Below, piece by piece: positions 20,405 to 28,624 of a DNA stretch of 64,000 nucleotides (its first letter is position 1; each line of letters begins with the position of its first letter). Both the position numbers and the translations under genes were made by a program. The notes below the pieces were generated by a model. That model worked only from the letters and a program-made list of their open reading frames with translations, was not told where the DNA came from and made no database searches. Location: positions 248,001 to 312,000 of the forward strand of contig CBDBHT010000007.1 of NCBI GenBank assembly GCA_965205965.1, in the 5' to 3' direction. The stretch comes from Bin55 sp965205965. GTDB lineage: Bacteria > Pseudomonadota > Gammaproteobacteria > Pseudomonadales > Azotimanducaceae.

Positions 20405-20736
20405 AAGCCCGGTGCAACTGGGTGCATGACGCTGGCGGCGGAGCGCGCCGACCTCCCCGCGCCCGGATGCTCAGCGATTCGCCGTCCCGCCCGCAAAAAG
20501 GCGGGGAAAACACACGCATGCCCGCCCTCCGAAGCCTTTTCAAACTCGCGACGCGACATTCCATGCCCCGTACCCCACGCATCCCGTGAAAAACATCATT
20601 TTCGACTTGGTTATGAGAAATCCGGGCTAGCGTCGCTTGATCACTGGAGCTGGACTCGTAAGTACGCTATTTGGCGTATAGCTTGAATTAGGGAATTCTA
20701 TACTTGATACCGGCTTCCTCATGACGAGTCGACGCA

Positions 20737-20770
20737 TAAAAAAAGAGCCGGTTGAACCGGGCCTTTTTTA
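20737..20770. terminator. Rho-independent terminator, possibly bidirectional
   Basis: A run of A, then a GCCGGTT/AACCGGGC stem, then a run of T. The A and T tracts on both sides allow function on either strand. It lies at the 3' end of the broken minus-strand gene and after the IS1380 copy. Confidence 0.75.
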
Positions 20771-20980
20771 GTCGCAGTCACCTCCGTTGGCCGGAGGTAC
20801 TCGTCGATGAAATCGTCTGGGAGATCCTCAATGGAGTTCATGATGACTCTGTCCCCCCACTCTGTGAATCCATCCGATGATGTTCTCTCCCGACCAGATG
20901 AGGGTTGCATCTCGTAGGAACGACAGATAGGTCCCGAGAAGGTCGCTATCGTCGACGAAGAGGAAGACGCGAAGAATATG

Positions 20981-21088
20981 GGAACCTCCATGTATTGTTG
21001 TTTTGACGAATCATGCCCGATAAGTGTATGGTTTTTTAATCATGTAAGAATGATCCACCTCCGCTTGTTTCGAGTAAATGGAGGTGTC
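20981..21088. repeat. MITE-A copy, 5-bp target duplication ATATG
   Basis: Begins GGAACCTCCATGTATTG and ends TAAATGGAGGTGTCC, with ATATG at 20976-20980 and 21089-21093. It includes the shared internal motif TTTTGACGAATCAT. No coding capacity. Confidence 0.85.
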
Positions 21089-21325
21089 CATATGCTGCTT
21101 GCCATTCGCGCCGTAGACGCCGGCCGAGCGTAGCTGTTTCGTGACGTTTATCTGGATCTCGTCTATGGCCATCAATGCCAGACCGCCTGAATATTCCTCT
21201 TTCCATTCAGTATAAATTTTCAGACCGACCTCAGCACATTCCGTGAAGAGATCCTCGTCCGCGGCGAGCTACGTGGTTGCGACGAGCAGCAAATCTATGA
21301 CGGTCCATCTAAGGCGTTCTTTCAT

Positions 21326-21686
21326 TTGTAGGATCCCTAGTAAGGTTTTGAGGGAAGCCGGTATCAAGTATATCAATCCCTAAATATAAGGCGTCTTGGA
21401 CTGTTACACCGGCATCTCGTAGACAATTTTCTCCGGTTTAGAGGGATGTTTTACCGAAAATCATCGGCAAACATTTTCTATGTGAAGTAACCGGTACCGT
21501 GCTCCGGGCTGTCTCCCAACGAAGCATTGGTTGTAAACGGATGATTCAGGGTAACGAATTCGCATTCTGTCTAACGACGTAAAAAATTGAGATACTACAA
21601 TCTCTTACAGACCTGGGAGATTGACCCCCGACACTGCCAAAGCGTAGAACCGGAAGATCTGAACTGCAAAGGAACCTTTCTAAATA
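21326..21686. other. Intergenic stretch upstream of rpoH
   Basis: About 360 bp. Apart from a candidate sigma70 promoter near its 3' end I see no gene or repeat in it. The segment GGAAGCCGGTATCAAGTATA near 21355 is similar to sequence at 20700, inverted, suggesting the broken gene and MITE sit inside a larger old insertion. Confidence 0.5.
21621..21650 (+). promoter_or_regulatory. Candidate sigma70 promoter for rpoH
   Basis: TTGACC (21621-21626), 18-bp spacer, TAGAAC (21645-21650). This would start transcription around 21657, upstream of the CIRCE operator. Weak -10; inferred only. Confidence 0.3.
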
Positions 21687-21713
21687 TTAGCACTCTAATA
21701 TGGGGAGTGCTAA
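21687..21713 (+). promoter_or_regulatory. CIRCE operator (HrcA binding site) upstream of rpoH
   Basis: The sequence is exactly TTAGCACTC-N9-GAGTGCTAA, the CIRCE consensus with no mismatch and the canonical 9-base spacer. It ends 28 bases before the rpoH ATG, in the probable leader. CIRCE is bound by the heat-shock repressor HrcA, usually in front of groESL or dnaK operons. Here it predicts HrcA repression of the sigma32 gene. Confidence 0.92.
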
Positions 21714-21741
21714 AATTGCACTATTGGTATTGGAGATTTCA

Positions 21742-22593
21742 ATGTCGACGGATGTTTTGTCTATGAGTAGTCTGTTGCCCGGAAGCGACTTGGCCTCGTA
21801 TATTCGTACGGTCAATGCTTTGCCTATTTTGAGTGCAGAGCAGGAAAAAGAATTAGCGACACGTTTCTACGAAGACGAGGACTTGGATGCAGCGCGCGAA
21901 CTGGTGCTCTACCACCTGCGGTTCGTCGTGCATCTAGCGTACGGATACCGCGGATACGGATTGCCGGAAGCAGACATCATCCAGGAAGGTAATGTTGGAC
22001 TGATGAAGGCTGTCAAACGATTCAATCCCAATGTTGGGGTACGATTGGTCACTTTTGCGGTACATTGGATCAAAGCTGAAATTCATGAATACGTGATGCG
22101 AAATTGGCGCATCGTCAAGGTTGCTACCACAAGGGCACAGCGCAAATTATTTTTCAATCTACGTAGTAAAAGAAAATCACTCCAGTCATTGACATCCGAA
22201 GAAATTCACGCTATCGCAACAGATCTCGGAGTGAAGCCAAAACACGTTCGTCAGATGGAAGGACGACTAGACGCAAGGGATGTGGCATTCGACGGTTTGA
22301 CGGACGAAGACGAAGCAACGTGGACCCCCGCGGCAGTGCTGGGCGATGACAGCCAAAACCCTGAACGGGTAGTTATGGAAGAGGATTGGTCCAACCATGT
22401 CCAAGCAAAGCTAAGGGCAGCACTAAAGGCATTGGATACTCGAAGTAGAGACATCATCAAAGCACGTTGGCTTGATGACAGTAAAGCAACTCTGCAGGAC
22501 CTGGGTGAAAAGTACGGGATCTCTGGAGAGCGCGTTCGGCAGATAGAACAGAACGCAATGAAAGAAATTCAGCAGATGTTAGAAGCAGCGTAG
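21742..22593 (+). CDS. rpoH: RNA polymerase sigma factor RpoH (sigma32)
   Basis: Heat-shock sigma factor. I chose the ATG at 21742 (MSTDVLSMSSLLPGSDL) because TGGAGA lies 6 bases upstream; an earlier in-frame ATG at 21700 falls inside the CIRCE operator. The 283 residues match E. coli RpoH in length. Region 2 contains ARELVLYHLRFVVHLAYGYRGYGLPEADIIQEGNVGLMKAVKRF and VTFAVHWIKAEIHEYVMRNWRIVKVATTRAQRKLFFNLR, including the RpoH-box region; region 4 has LDTRSRDIIKARWL and the helix-turn-helix LQDLGEKYGISGERVRQIEQNAM. The ftsYEX genes that precede rpoH in many gammaproteobacteria are not next to it. Confidence 0.95.
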   Translation: MSTDVLSMSSLLPGSDLASYIRTVNALPILSAEQEKELATRFYEDEDLDAARELVLYHLRFVVHLAYGYRGYGLPEADIIQEGNVGLMKAVKRFNPNVGVRLVTFAVHWIKAEIHEYVMRNWRIVKVATTRAQRKLFFNLRSKRKSLQSLTSEEIHAIATDLGVKPKHVRQMEGRLDARDVAFDGLTDEDEATWTPAAVLGDDSQNPERVVMEEDWSNHVQAKLRAALKALDTRSRDIIKARWLDDSKATLQDLGEKYGISGERVRQIEQNAMKEIQQMLEAA

Positions 22594-22633
22594 TTCAATG
22601 CACGGGTCCTAGTGGACTTCACAGTGGTTCAGG

Positions 22634-23299
22634 TTGAACACACAACTGCCCAAAGCAGCATTCACTATTAGGCGTGTCTACATTCGCAACCATAGGCGAA
22701 TGACTGATGCGCAATCGCGAGCGTACAAGAAGCTTGATACTTACCAGCTGAAAGACAGCCAAAACCTCGTTTCCGAGTTTGGTCGAGAAGGACCGGTTGT
22801 AGCTGAAGTCGGTTTTGGCATGGGCGAGAGTTTGATTCGATTCGCGGCAAGTCATCCTGACTGGAATTGCATTGGAATTGACCTTTATCGCCCTGGAATA
22901 GGTGCTGTAATCCGGCAGTGCGAGATACAAGAAATAAAGAACTTACGGATTGCGCCAACTGACGCGGTTAGTTTCCTTGAACGGATACCTGATTTAGCCC
23001 TGCAACTGGTATTGATTTTCTTCCCAGACCCATGGCAGAAGAAGCGACATCACAAGCGACGCTTAATTACTTCAGAATTTGGCGAACTCGTAGCAACAAA
23101 ACTCGACCGCGATAGCCAGCTATGCATCGCTACAGATTGGGGGGCCTACGCTGAACAGATAGGCAAAGCATTAGCAAGTGTAGGAAGTCTGGTAGGGGGC
23201 ATTTCGCAAAGATCTCACTTTCGTCATGAGACTCCTTACGAAGCGAAAGGCAAGAATCTTGACCACGATATCGTTGATTTCAGATATGTTCGCATATAG
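22634..23299 (+). CDS. trmB: tRNA (guanine-N7-)-methyltransferase
   Basis: Methylates G46 of tRNAs using SAM. The 221 residues show the SAM-binding motif VVAEVGFGMGESLIRFA, IGIDLYRPGIG, and the diagnostic LVLIFFPDPWQKKRHHKRRLI, plus the C-terminal TPYEAKG. The start is taken as TTG 22634, because the conserved N-terminal RRVYIRNHRR stretch lies upstream of the first ATG. It is 40 bases after rpoH and could be co-transcribed. Confidence 0.93.
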   Translation: MNTQLPKAAFTIRRVYIRNHRRMTDAQSRAYKKLDTYQLKDSQNLVSEFGREGPVVAEVGFGMGESLIRFAASHPDWNCIGIDLYRPGIGAVIRQCEIQEIKNLRIAPTDAVSFLERIPDLALQLVLIFFPDPWQKKRHHKRRLITSEFGELVATKLDRDSQLCIATDWGAYAEQIGKALASVGSLVGGISQRSHFRHETPYEAKGKNLDHDIVDFRYVRI

Positions 23300-23612
23300 C
23301 TGGAACCTCTGAATAGGCTTGGTTGGACTATGCCTTTTCCAGCCGTTGGTCAGGAATCATCTGGCCTGCACAAGGTACTGGATGTGTCCGAACTGACATC
23401 CATAACGTTTTTCAATTATATACGTACATTCAGGATGAGCGGATTTCAAGACGCTGGTGGCAAAGCCCGCACTTCATGATAACTGAGCCATTAATAATCG
23501 TTCGGTGCAGCAGGCTCACGCGCCGCGACAGCTTCCGTGCCCGCCCTAACAGCGTCCCTAGGCACTATCGAGTACTATAATGATTGTCCTAGTTCACGTA
23601 TGAAATGCAACC
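23300..23612. other. Intergenic stretch, nothing recognised
   Basis: Small open frames here lack conserved features. No hairpin terminator or repeat family member was identified. Confidence 0.5.
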
Positions 23613-24059
23613 ATGTCCTTCCCACGTCCTAATGGTCATCACGTCATTACACCGGGGGCTTCTGTTCCCAACGCCGGCGGCGTCCTTAAGTTTGTCGAGC
23701 AGGCGTTCGGCGGCAAAGTGGTTGAACGCTACGACGGACCTGGTGACTCCATTGCCCATGCCGAAATCATGCTCGGTGACTCGGTGGTGATGTTCGGCAA
23801 ACCCATGCCCGGTGATGACCCTATGCCGGCTTCTCTGTCATTCTATGTCGACGATGCCGATGCGGTGGATGCAAACTACCTGCGAGCATTGGATGCTGGA
23901 GCAACATCTGTGGCAGAACCTACGAATCATTTCTACGGCTACCGCGCTGCAACCGTGAGGGACATCGGCGGCAATCGCTGGACCATCTGTGCCGTGGTGG
24001 AACAGCTGACTGATGAAGAGATCAACCGTCGCATGACTGCGATGATGAACGCTTCCTGA
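23613..24059 (+). CDS. VOC-family (PhnB/glyoxalase-like) protein
   Basis: A 148-residue single VOC domain of the PhnB-like subgroup: VITPGASVPNAGGVLKFVEQAFGGKVVERYDGPGD, IAHAEIMLGDSVVMFG, LSFYVDDADAVDANYLRALDAGATSVAEPTNHFYGYRAATVRDIGGNRWTI. The paired beta-alpha-beta-beta-beta pattern and GYR..V.D..GN.W ending are typical. Substrate unknown; the family covers glyoxalases, dioxygenases and resistance proteins. Not part of the usual trmB-hemW neighbourhood, so it may be acquired. Intact. Confidence 0.87.
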   Translation: MSFPRPNGHHVITPGASVPNAGGVLKFVEQAFGGKVVERYDGPGDSIAHAEIMLGDSVVMFGKPMPGDDPMPASLSFYVDDADAVDANYLRALDAGATSVAEPTNHFYGYRAATVRDIGGNRWTICAVVEQLTDEEINRRMTAMMNAS

Positions 24060-24177
24060 CGAGACCTGCAACCTTGATCGTAGCATAGTAGTGATCAGTT
24101 TTGTAGAGTCTACAGGTTGATATTTCAGTCACTCACGACAGGGTGAGCTACCCAAAGTTAAGATTGTGTGAGAATGA

Positions 24178-25314
24178 CTACTTCTCAAGCGAAGGTTTGT
24201 CCATTATTTTGTCTACATCTTTGATTTCAGTAAATCTATTGACAACTGAATCTAGGTGCTTGTATCCACGCTCCGTCAACTGCAATCGATCACTCTGCAT
24301 AAGTCGCCAATCTACCAACTCCTCAACAACATTCCGAATAACCTTGAACTTCAAGCCTGTAGAAATGCAAAAGTGAGTGCGATCTATGCCTTGTTTAAGT
24401 CGCAGGACGTTCATCATGTACTCAACTGGAAGCTGATCGGTCGGCACCTTCATACGTTCTATTGGCTTGCCAGTCAAGTATGCACTTGGCTGTTTCGGTT
24501 GAGCAGTACGAATCACAGTGCCTTCCACCGTGTACTTTCCATGTGCTCCAGCCCCAATTCCTAGATAGTCCCCGAACTCCCAATAGTTGACATTGTGCCG
24601 ACACCACTTCTTATCTCGGGAAAACGCTGACACTTCGTACCTTTCAAAGCCACAAGATTCGAGAACAGAGTGTCCACGTTCACTCATATCTGCTAGATAG
24701 TCAAGCGACGGCAGTTTTGGAGGTTTTTTAGCAAAGCCTGTATTAGGCTCTATCGTCAATTGATACCAAGAAAGGTGCTGAGGATTCAGTTCAATGGCCG
24801 TTTCCAAATCATGTACTGCTTCATCAATGGATTGGCTAGGAAGCCCATACATTAAATCTACATTAACACTGTCAAATCCTGCACTGACTGCTTCAGTGAT
24901 AGCTTGAACAGACTCATCCGCAGAATGGATCCGCCCTAGGACCTGCAATTGCCTTTTACAAAAAGATTGAGTACCTATAGAAACCCGCGTGATGCCCGCA
25001 TCCCGATATCTTCGAAACTGATCTCGTTCCATCGTGCCGGGATTCGCTTCCATGGTGATTTCCTTGGCATGAACTAATGCAGGATGTTCCAGCAGTCGAG
25101 CAAATGATGATGGCTGAAATAGACTCGGTGTTCCGCCTCCGAAATAAACTGTCGATATAGGTTCCTTAATGCCAACGAGTTGATTACCGAGGTCATCCAA
25201 CAGTCGATTGATATAGGCTGCTTCGTCAAATCCACCTCGTACCGCATGCGAGTTGAAATCGCAATATGGACATTTTCGAACACACCACGGTAAGTGCACA
25301 TATAGGCCTAACAT
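24178..25314 (-). CDS. hemW: Radical SAM heme chaperone HemW
   Basis: A 378-residue radical SAM protein that binds and inserts haem. The CxxxCxxC cluster motif appears as CVRKCPYCDFN (about residues 11-21), preceded by YVHLPW. Further signatures are STVYFGGGTPSLF, ITMEANPGT, ITRVSIGTQSF, SVNVDLMYGLPSQ, SWYQLTIEPNTGFAKKPP, and the HemW-type NYWEFGDYLGIGAGAHGK. It is downstream of rdgB (43 bases apart), as in many gammaproteobacteria, and complete. Confidence 0.95.
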   Translation of the reverse strand: MLGLYVHLPWCVRKCPYCDFNSHAVRGGFDEAAYINRLLDDLGNQLVGIKEPISTVYFGGGTPSLFQPSSFARLLEHPALVHAKEITMEANPGTMERDQFRRYRDAGITRVSIGTQSFCKRQLQVLGRIHSADESVQAITEAVSAGFDSVNVDLMYGLPSQSIDEAVHDLETAIELNPQHLSWYQLTIEPNTGFAKKPPKLPSLDYLADMSERGHSVLESCGFERYEVSAFSRDKKWCRHNVNYWEFGDYLGIGAGAHGKYTVEGTVIRTAQPKQPSAYLTGKPIERMKVPTDQLPVEYMMNVLRLKQGIDRTHFCISTGLKFKVIRNVVEELVDWRLMQSDRLQLTERGYKHLDSVVNRFTEIKDVDKIMDKPSLEK

Positions 25315-25357
25315 TATCAGTTAAACAAATCACTAATCTTAAAGCGCATAAGTCTAC

Positions 25358-25966
25358 TCATAGAACATTGATCTCTTTTAACTGCCGCATGAGATCCGCA
25401 ACAGCCATGCCCCGATGACTGATCTTGTTTTTCACGGAAGAATCCAATTCTGCGGCGGTCTTGCCCATACAGTCCACCAGGAAATATGGGTCGTAGCCAA
25501 ATCCGTTAGTACCTCGAGGCTTGCTTGTAATAGCTCCGTGCCAAGTGGCGGTGGCAACTATGGGTAACGGGTCGGTATCGCTTTGCATAAGCACCGATGT
25601 CGCAGCAAAAAACGTCATTCTGCGGTTGTCATAGTCAGGAATATCAGACAACGCATCGGATAGTTTTCTATTGTTCTGATCATCACTGGCGTCCAACCCA
25701 GCGTATCGTGCCGAGCGGACCCCCGGTTCACCCTTCAAATATGGAACTACCAATCCAGAATCATCAGCCAGAGCCGGCAAACCTGAAATTTTGGATGCAT
25801 GTTTTGCCTTCAGCAACGCGTTTTCCATAAACGACATTGCTGTTTCTTCAATTGCTTCAATCCCAAATTCCGCTTGTGCATGAAGATGAACGCCAAGCGG
25901 AGCAAGCAACGCATGCAGCTCGCGAAGCTTTCCACGATTGCAAGATGCGAGAACGATATCTTTCAT
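25358..25966 (-). CDS. rdgB: XTP/dITP pyrophosphatase (RdgB/HAM1)
   Basis: Removes non-canonical purine triphosphates (dITP, XTP) from the nucleotide pool. Signatures: VLASCNRGKLREL at the N-terminus, FMENALLKAKHASKISGLPALADDSGLVV, GVRSARYAG, NRRMTFFAATSVL and GTNGFGYDPYF, then SHRGMA. 202 residues is close to E. coli RdgB. First of the rdgB-hemW pair. Confidence 0.95.
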   Translation of the reverse strand: MKDIVLASCNRGKLRELHALLAPLGVHLHAQAEFGIEAIEETAMSFMENALLKAKHASKISGLPALADDSGLVVPYLKGEPGVRSARYAGLDASDDQNNRKLSDALSDIPDYDNRRMTFFAATSVLMQSDTDPLPIVATATWHGAITSKPRGTNGFGYDPYFLVDCMGKTAAELDSSVKNKISHRGMAVADLMRQLKEINVL

Positions 25967-26073
25967 ACAAATGCCATCACGCGGAAATTGAATACTGCAA
26001 ACCTTAGCCAGCTAAGTCGAGGCTGAACAGATACTGTCTGAAACCCTTATGAGTTCTACACTGCTTATATGAC

Positions 26074-26490
26074 TTAAATTTTGTGGTATAACTTCTGAGA
26101 AAAGCGAAGCTGCTCTCTGCCGTGGGCAAATTCAATATCCACCTCGAACCGTAATGTCTCCTCATCATCGAATAGAAAAGTCGCGTACCGATACATCGAA
26201 ACACCTTCTTTAATAGTCTGAAAATTCAATATCATCTCCTGTCCTAGCAGATTTTTATATTGTCCGGTAACCAAGATATCTGAGGGGGTTTCGTCTGGAT
26301 CAAGTACTGTGATTATGATTACTGCGCGGGGTTCACTCCTTACGATCCCATATTTTTCTGCTTGTTCAGGCTTGAGGAACGTTGAATTGAAGACGCTATA
26401 GTGAACGGTCCAATCTTTGTATTGAACCGACTGCTCCGCAGTGGCAATTGCTGCAACAAAAAGCAATAAGAATCCAAACGTGTGTTTCAT
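26074..26490 (-). CDS. DUF4426 periplasmic protein
   Basis: A 138-residue protein with a signal peptide (MKHTFGFLLLFVAAIATAEQ) and a beta-rich mature part containing VHYSVFNSTFLKPEQAEKYGIVRSEPRAVIIITVL. This matches DUF4426, whose gene sits between metW and rdgB in Pseudomonas. Function unknown. Its presence here without metX/metW marks a deletion in the ancestral cluster. Confidence 0.82.
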   Translation of the reverse strand: MKHTFGFLLLFVAAIATAEQSVQYKDWTVHYSVFNSTFLKPEQAEKYGIVRSEPRAVIIITVLDPDETPSDILVTGQYKNLLGQEMILNFQTIKEGVSMYRYATFLFDDEETLRFEVDIEFAHGREQLRFSQKLYHKI

Positions 26491-26719
26491 TTTGACGATC
26501 TAGTCAGCAAAAAACAGTAACCCGAGTAAATCAGGAAAACATACCAGTATTGCTCTGCCACAATATGAACCGTCTATTACCAAGTGACCAATTATCCCAA
26601 CACTTTCCTGTTGGCAGAGTATTTCACAACTACTGTACACGCAAAGATAGATGTTCGGTGTGCTATATGACCCTCATAAGCAAGATATTCAGAGACTGAT
26701 ACCCACAACCGCACAATAT

Positions 26720-27400
26720 GACCTAGATTTTGACAAGTCCAACGCCAAGCGTTCGATACAGACACAATGTGTCTTTCTCCAATTTGCAGCGACAGTTTGT
26801 AACACTTCGGTCAGCAAGTGGTTCGGGAACGGGGCCAAAGGTCGAACACGGCATACATCTCCTACGACGAAAAGTCCGACATTCAGACGATTGGCAACAC
26901 GGTTCCGGACCTGCTGCCGGTTCCTAGCCGGCATGCAGCGATCCCTAGGACCACGAATACGTACACCATGGCATCAGCTACGCTGATGGCGGGCATGAAC
27001 TTGGTCACGGGTTATGTGCATTGGGCGGTAGTGGACCGGCATCGCGGCCGGGAATTCGTCAATGCTTGCGCCAGCTGAACATCTCTATTTATTGCTATTT
27101 TAACGAATCATTCCTTATATAAGTATTTGATTTTTAATAATTATCTCTTTCAGATAATAATGAGCCTGTAGGTAAATAGAGGTTCCCACCCGCATGAACG
27201 TCTACCCCGAGGCGATGACCTTGCGTCTGACCCTAGACAACTATTTAGCCCATGTCTAACAGGAAGCAAGCAATGACCTCGCCACCGTGCCGAATCGGTT
27301 CGAGTGCATCTTCACCCCCAAACACGCGTCCCAAGGTTGAATGTAATCGAAGCCTTCTTTAGCAAGGTCGCACGTACGGTAATCTTGCCGTCGTCCGACG
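26720..27400 (+). pseudogene. IS630-family transposase remnant, interrupted by MITE-A
   Basis: Pieces of one transposase occur in order. First, ISYDEKSDIQTIGNTVPDLLPVP, then ATLMAGMNLVTGYVHWAVVDRHRGREFV up to about 27076. After a MITE-A insertion come LRLTLDNYLAHV (stop) DLATVPNRFECIFTPKHAS and LNVIEAFFSKVARTV. The DEK, LDN and IEAFFSK positions correspond to the IS630 DDE triad. Stops and frameshifts show it is long dead. Confidence 0.82.
27077..27187. repeat. MITE-A copy inside the IS630 remnant
   Basis: Left end GAACATCTCTATTTATTGC, right end TAAATAGAGGTTCCC, with the shared interior TTTTAACGAATCATTCC and TAATAATTATCTC. It separates the two parts of the IS630 transposase remnant. Confidence 0.8.
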
Positions 27401-27524
27401 TGTCGCATCGAAGCACTACGACTCTATCCATATCTGAGTCGTCATCGCTTAATGCGTGTACGCTCATAGCTAACCCCAGTAAGATCAACGCAGCAACTGT
27501 TAGACCTGCCCGTTGCAAGTTCAT
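27312..27524 (-). CDS. Possible small secreted protein, C-terminus altered by IS630 remnant
   Basis: The first 25 residues (MNLQRAGLTVAALILLGLAMSVHA) look like a signal peptide, followed by an acidic patch SDDDSDMD and DRVVVLRCDTSDDGKITVRATL. The last 15 residues are read from sequence antisense to the IS630 remnant, so the original C-terminus was probably replaced. No clear Shine-Dalgarno. Family not recognised. Confidence 0.35.
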   Translation of the reverse strand: MNLQRAGLTVAALILLGLAMSVHALSDDDSDMDRVVVLRCDTSDDGKITVRATLLKKASITFNLGTRVWG

Positions 27525-27651
27525 ATTGAGTAATGGCTGGCTTACTATAAGCTAACATCAATTTCTTCTATCAGAACGCTTGGCAGCTATCAAAATTCTT
27601 ACATGAATTGCGCGCGCAATGCAATGGAGAGAACCATCCAATGTGGTTATT

Positions 27652-27879
27652 TCATCGAACGGTATGAGCAAAGAAGAAAGTAATTTGGTCTCCATGTTCC
27701 ATAAGAATTAGTGTTTCGTTCCCAAATATGACTAGCATCTGAATCATGTGCGAGCTGCGTTCGCTGAATTCCATAAATCTATTGGAATACAACCAGACCG
27801 ACGTTGCATTCGTCGATGTATCAGCCGATCCGGTGTCGTTGTACGCGATAGAAGCTATCAGCGGCGTACGAACGAACAT
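27652..27879 (-). CDS. Small hypothetical protein (75 residues)
   Basis: The ATG at 27879 is preceded by AAGGAG with 7-base spacing, a strong ribosome site, which is the main reason to call this. The product MFVRTPLIASIAYNDTGSAD... ends HGDQITFFFAHTVR and has no signal peptide or membrane segment. Family not recognised; the position corresponds to where metX/metW might be expected, but it resembles neither. Confidence 0.45.
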   Translation of the reverse strand: MFVRTPLIASIAYNDTGSADTSTNATSVWLYSNRFMEFSERSSHMIQMLVIFGNETLILMEHGDQITFFFAHTVR

Positions 27880-28057
27880 TCCTTGTCTCCTTATTAGCAT
27901 CCATTCTTAGCGGGGAAAGCGGGTGGACCACACCATGGACCCGCTAGAAACAATGGTTTTGAAAACGTAGTACTAGTGCCTCACGTTTGGCCGGTTATTA
28001 CCTACTACATGCAACGCGCTTAATAATACTCACCTAGAACAATAGTCGGCTTCAAAA

Positions 28058-28624
28058 TCACAACCCGCCCAACATAGCTTTCAATGGCGGCAGGATGAAT
28101 TGTCGTATCAGCATAAATGCAAGCATTACCACCATCGGCGATAGATCTAGTCCGCCCATTGGAGGAAGCCATTGAGAAATCTTCTGCAGCAATGGGTCGG
28201 CGAGACTTCGAGCGGCAAGTAACCCCGGACTGGCGGAGTGTGGTGCGAACCAGCTAGCAATAACCACGATAAAAATCGCTATTGCAAATATCCACAGCAC
28301 AGAGTCGATGGCCTCATAGAAACCCAAACCAAGGCTTTTCAGGACGACGGACGACATCCCCATGCCCGTAGAATATAAGGCATAAACAACCGCATAGGAA
28401 AGACTGGCGACGAGTATCGAAGGAAGATCAATACGCGAGCTGCGGGGCAGAATTGAACGGATTGGCTTGAGCAATGGGTCCGTGATTCTCACCACGGCAC
28501 CCGTTAAAGGATTATAGGCATCTGTTTTCACCAGCTGAAATACAAATCTGCACAAACACAAAATCGCAAAAATACGCAGTGCGAATGAAATTATTACAAC
28601 AAACAGATTAGTTACATCAGTCAC
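28058..28624 (-). CDS. yggT: YggT family membrane protein
   Basis: A membrane protein with two YggT repeats: IISFALRIFAILCLCRFVFQLVKTDAYNPLTGAVVRITDPLLKPIRSILP and FAIAIFIVVIASWFAPHSASPGLLAARSLADPLLQKISQWLPPMGGLDLSPMVVMLAF. Each ends with the family's [TD]PLL.P.R..LP-type motif. Around four hydrophobic segments. The start chosen is a GTG (28624) that overlaps the proC stop; a TTG at 28645 is possible. Implicated in K+/osmotic and envelope functions, not biochemically settled. Last gene of the gshB-to-yggT operon. Confidence 0.9.
   Translation of the reverse strand: MTDVTNLFVVIISFALRIFAILCLCRFVFQLVKTDAYNPLTGAVVRITDPLLKPIRSILPRSSRIDLPSILVASLSYAVVYALYSTGMGMSSVVLKSLGLGFYEAIDSVLWIFAIAIFIVVIASWFAPHSASPGLLAARSLADPLLQKISQWLPPMGGLDLSPMVVMLAFMLIRQFILPPLKAMLGGL

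Larger units (their letters stand above)
17952..20626 (+). mobile_element. Chimeric IS1380-family element, copy 2, with IS4-derived passenger
   Basis: Ends CCCTTATTTCTCATAATGG and (inward) CCCGGATTTCTCATAACC, flanked by CTAG at 17948-17951 and 20627-20630. At 2675 bp it is about 0.7 kb longer than copy 1; most of the extra is IS4 sequence between the left end and the transposase. The copy at 41086-43747 has the same structure with a different target duplication (TTAA), so the chimera has transposed as a unit. Confidence 0.9.
20719..21325 (-). pseudogene. Unrecognised gene split by MITE-A, with internal stop
   Basis: Reading from the ATG at 21325 gives MKERLRWTVIDLLLVATT, a TAG, then LAADEDLFTECAEVGLKIY, EEYSGGLALMAIDEIQINVT, up to the MITE-A insertion at 21088. 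After the MITE the frame resumes toward SSDGFTEWGDRVIMNSIEDLPDDFIDEYLRPTEV and reaches the hairpin terminator at about 20770. I do not recognise the family. The 5-bp duplication around the MITE shows it landed in a once-continuous sequence; the exact 3' end is uncertain because the frame reads through the terminator. Confidence 0.5.

Noticed and set aside
18826..20589. 587-codon frame read as a single protein
   Set aside because: Its first half is out of frame with the IS1380 transposase and its end is also shifted. It is a composite of wrong and right frames, so I call a frameshifted transposase instead.
23323..23580. 85-codon frame between trmB and the VOC gene
   Set aside because: No motif, no ribosome site, unusual composition; treated as non-coding.
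26651..26986. 111-codon frame in the rdgB-yggT gap
   Set aside because: A different frame of the same DNA gives clear IS630 transposase blocks, so this frame is accidental.
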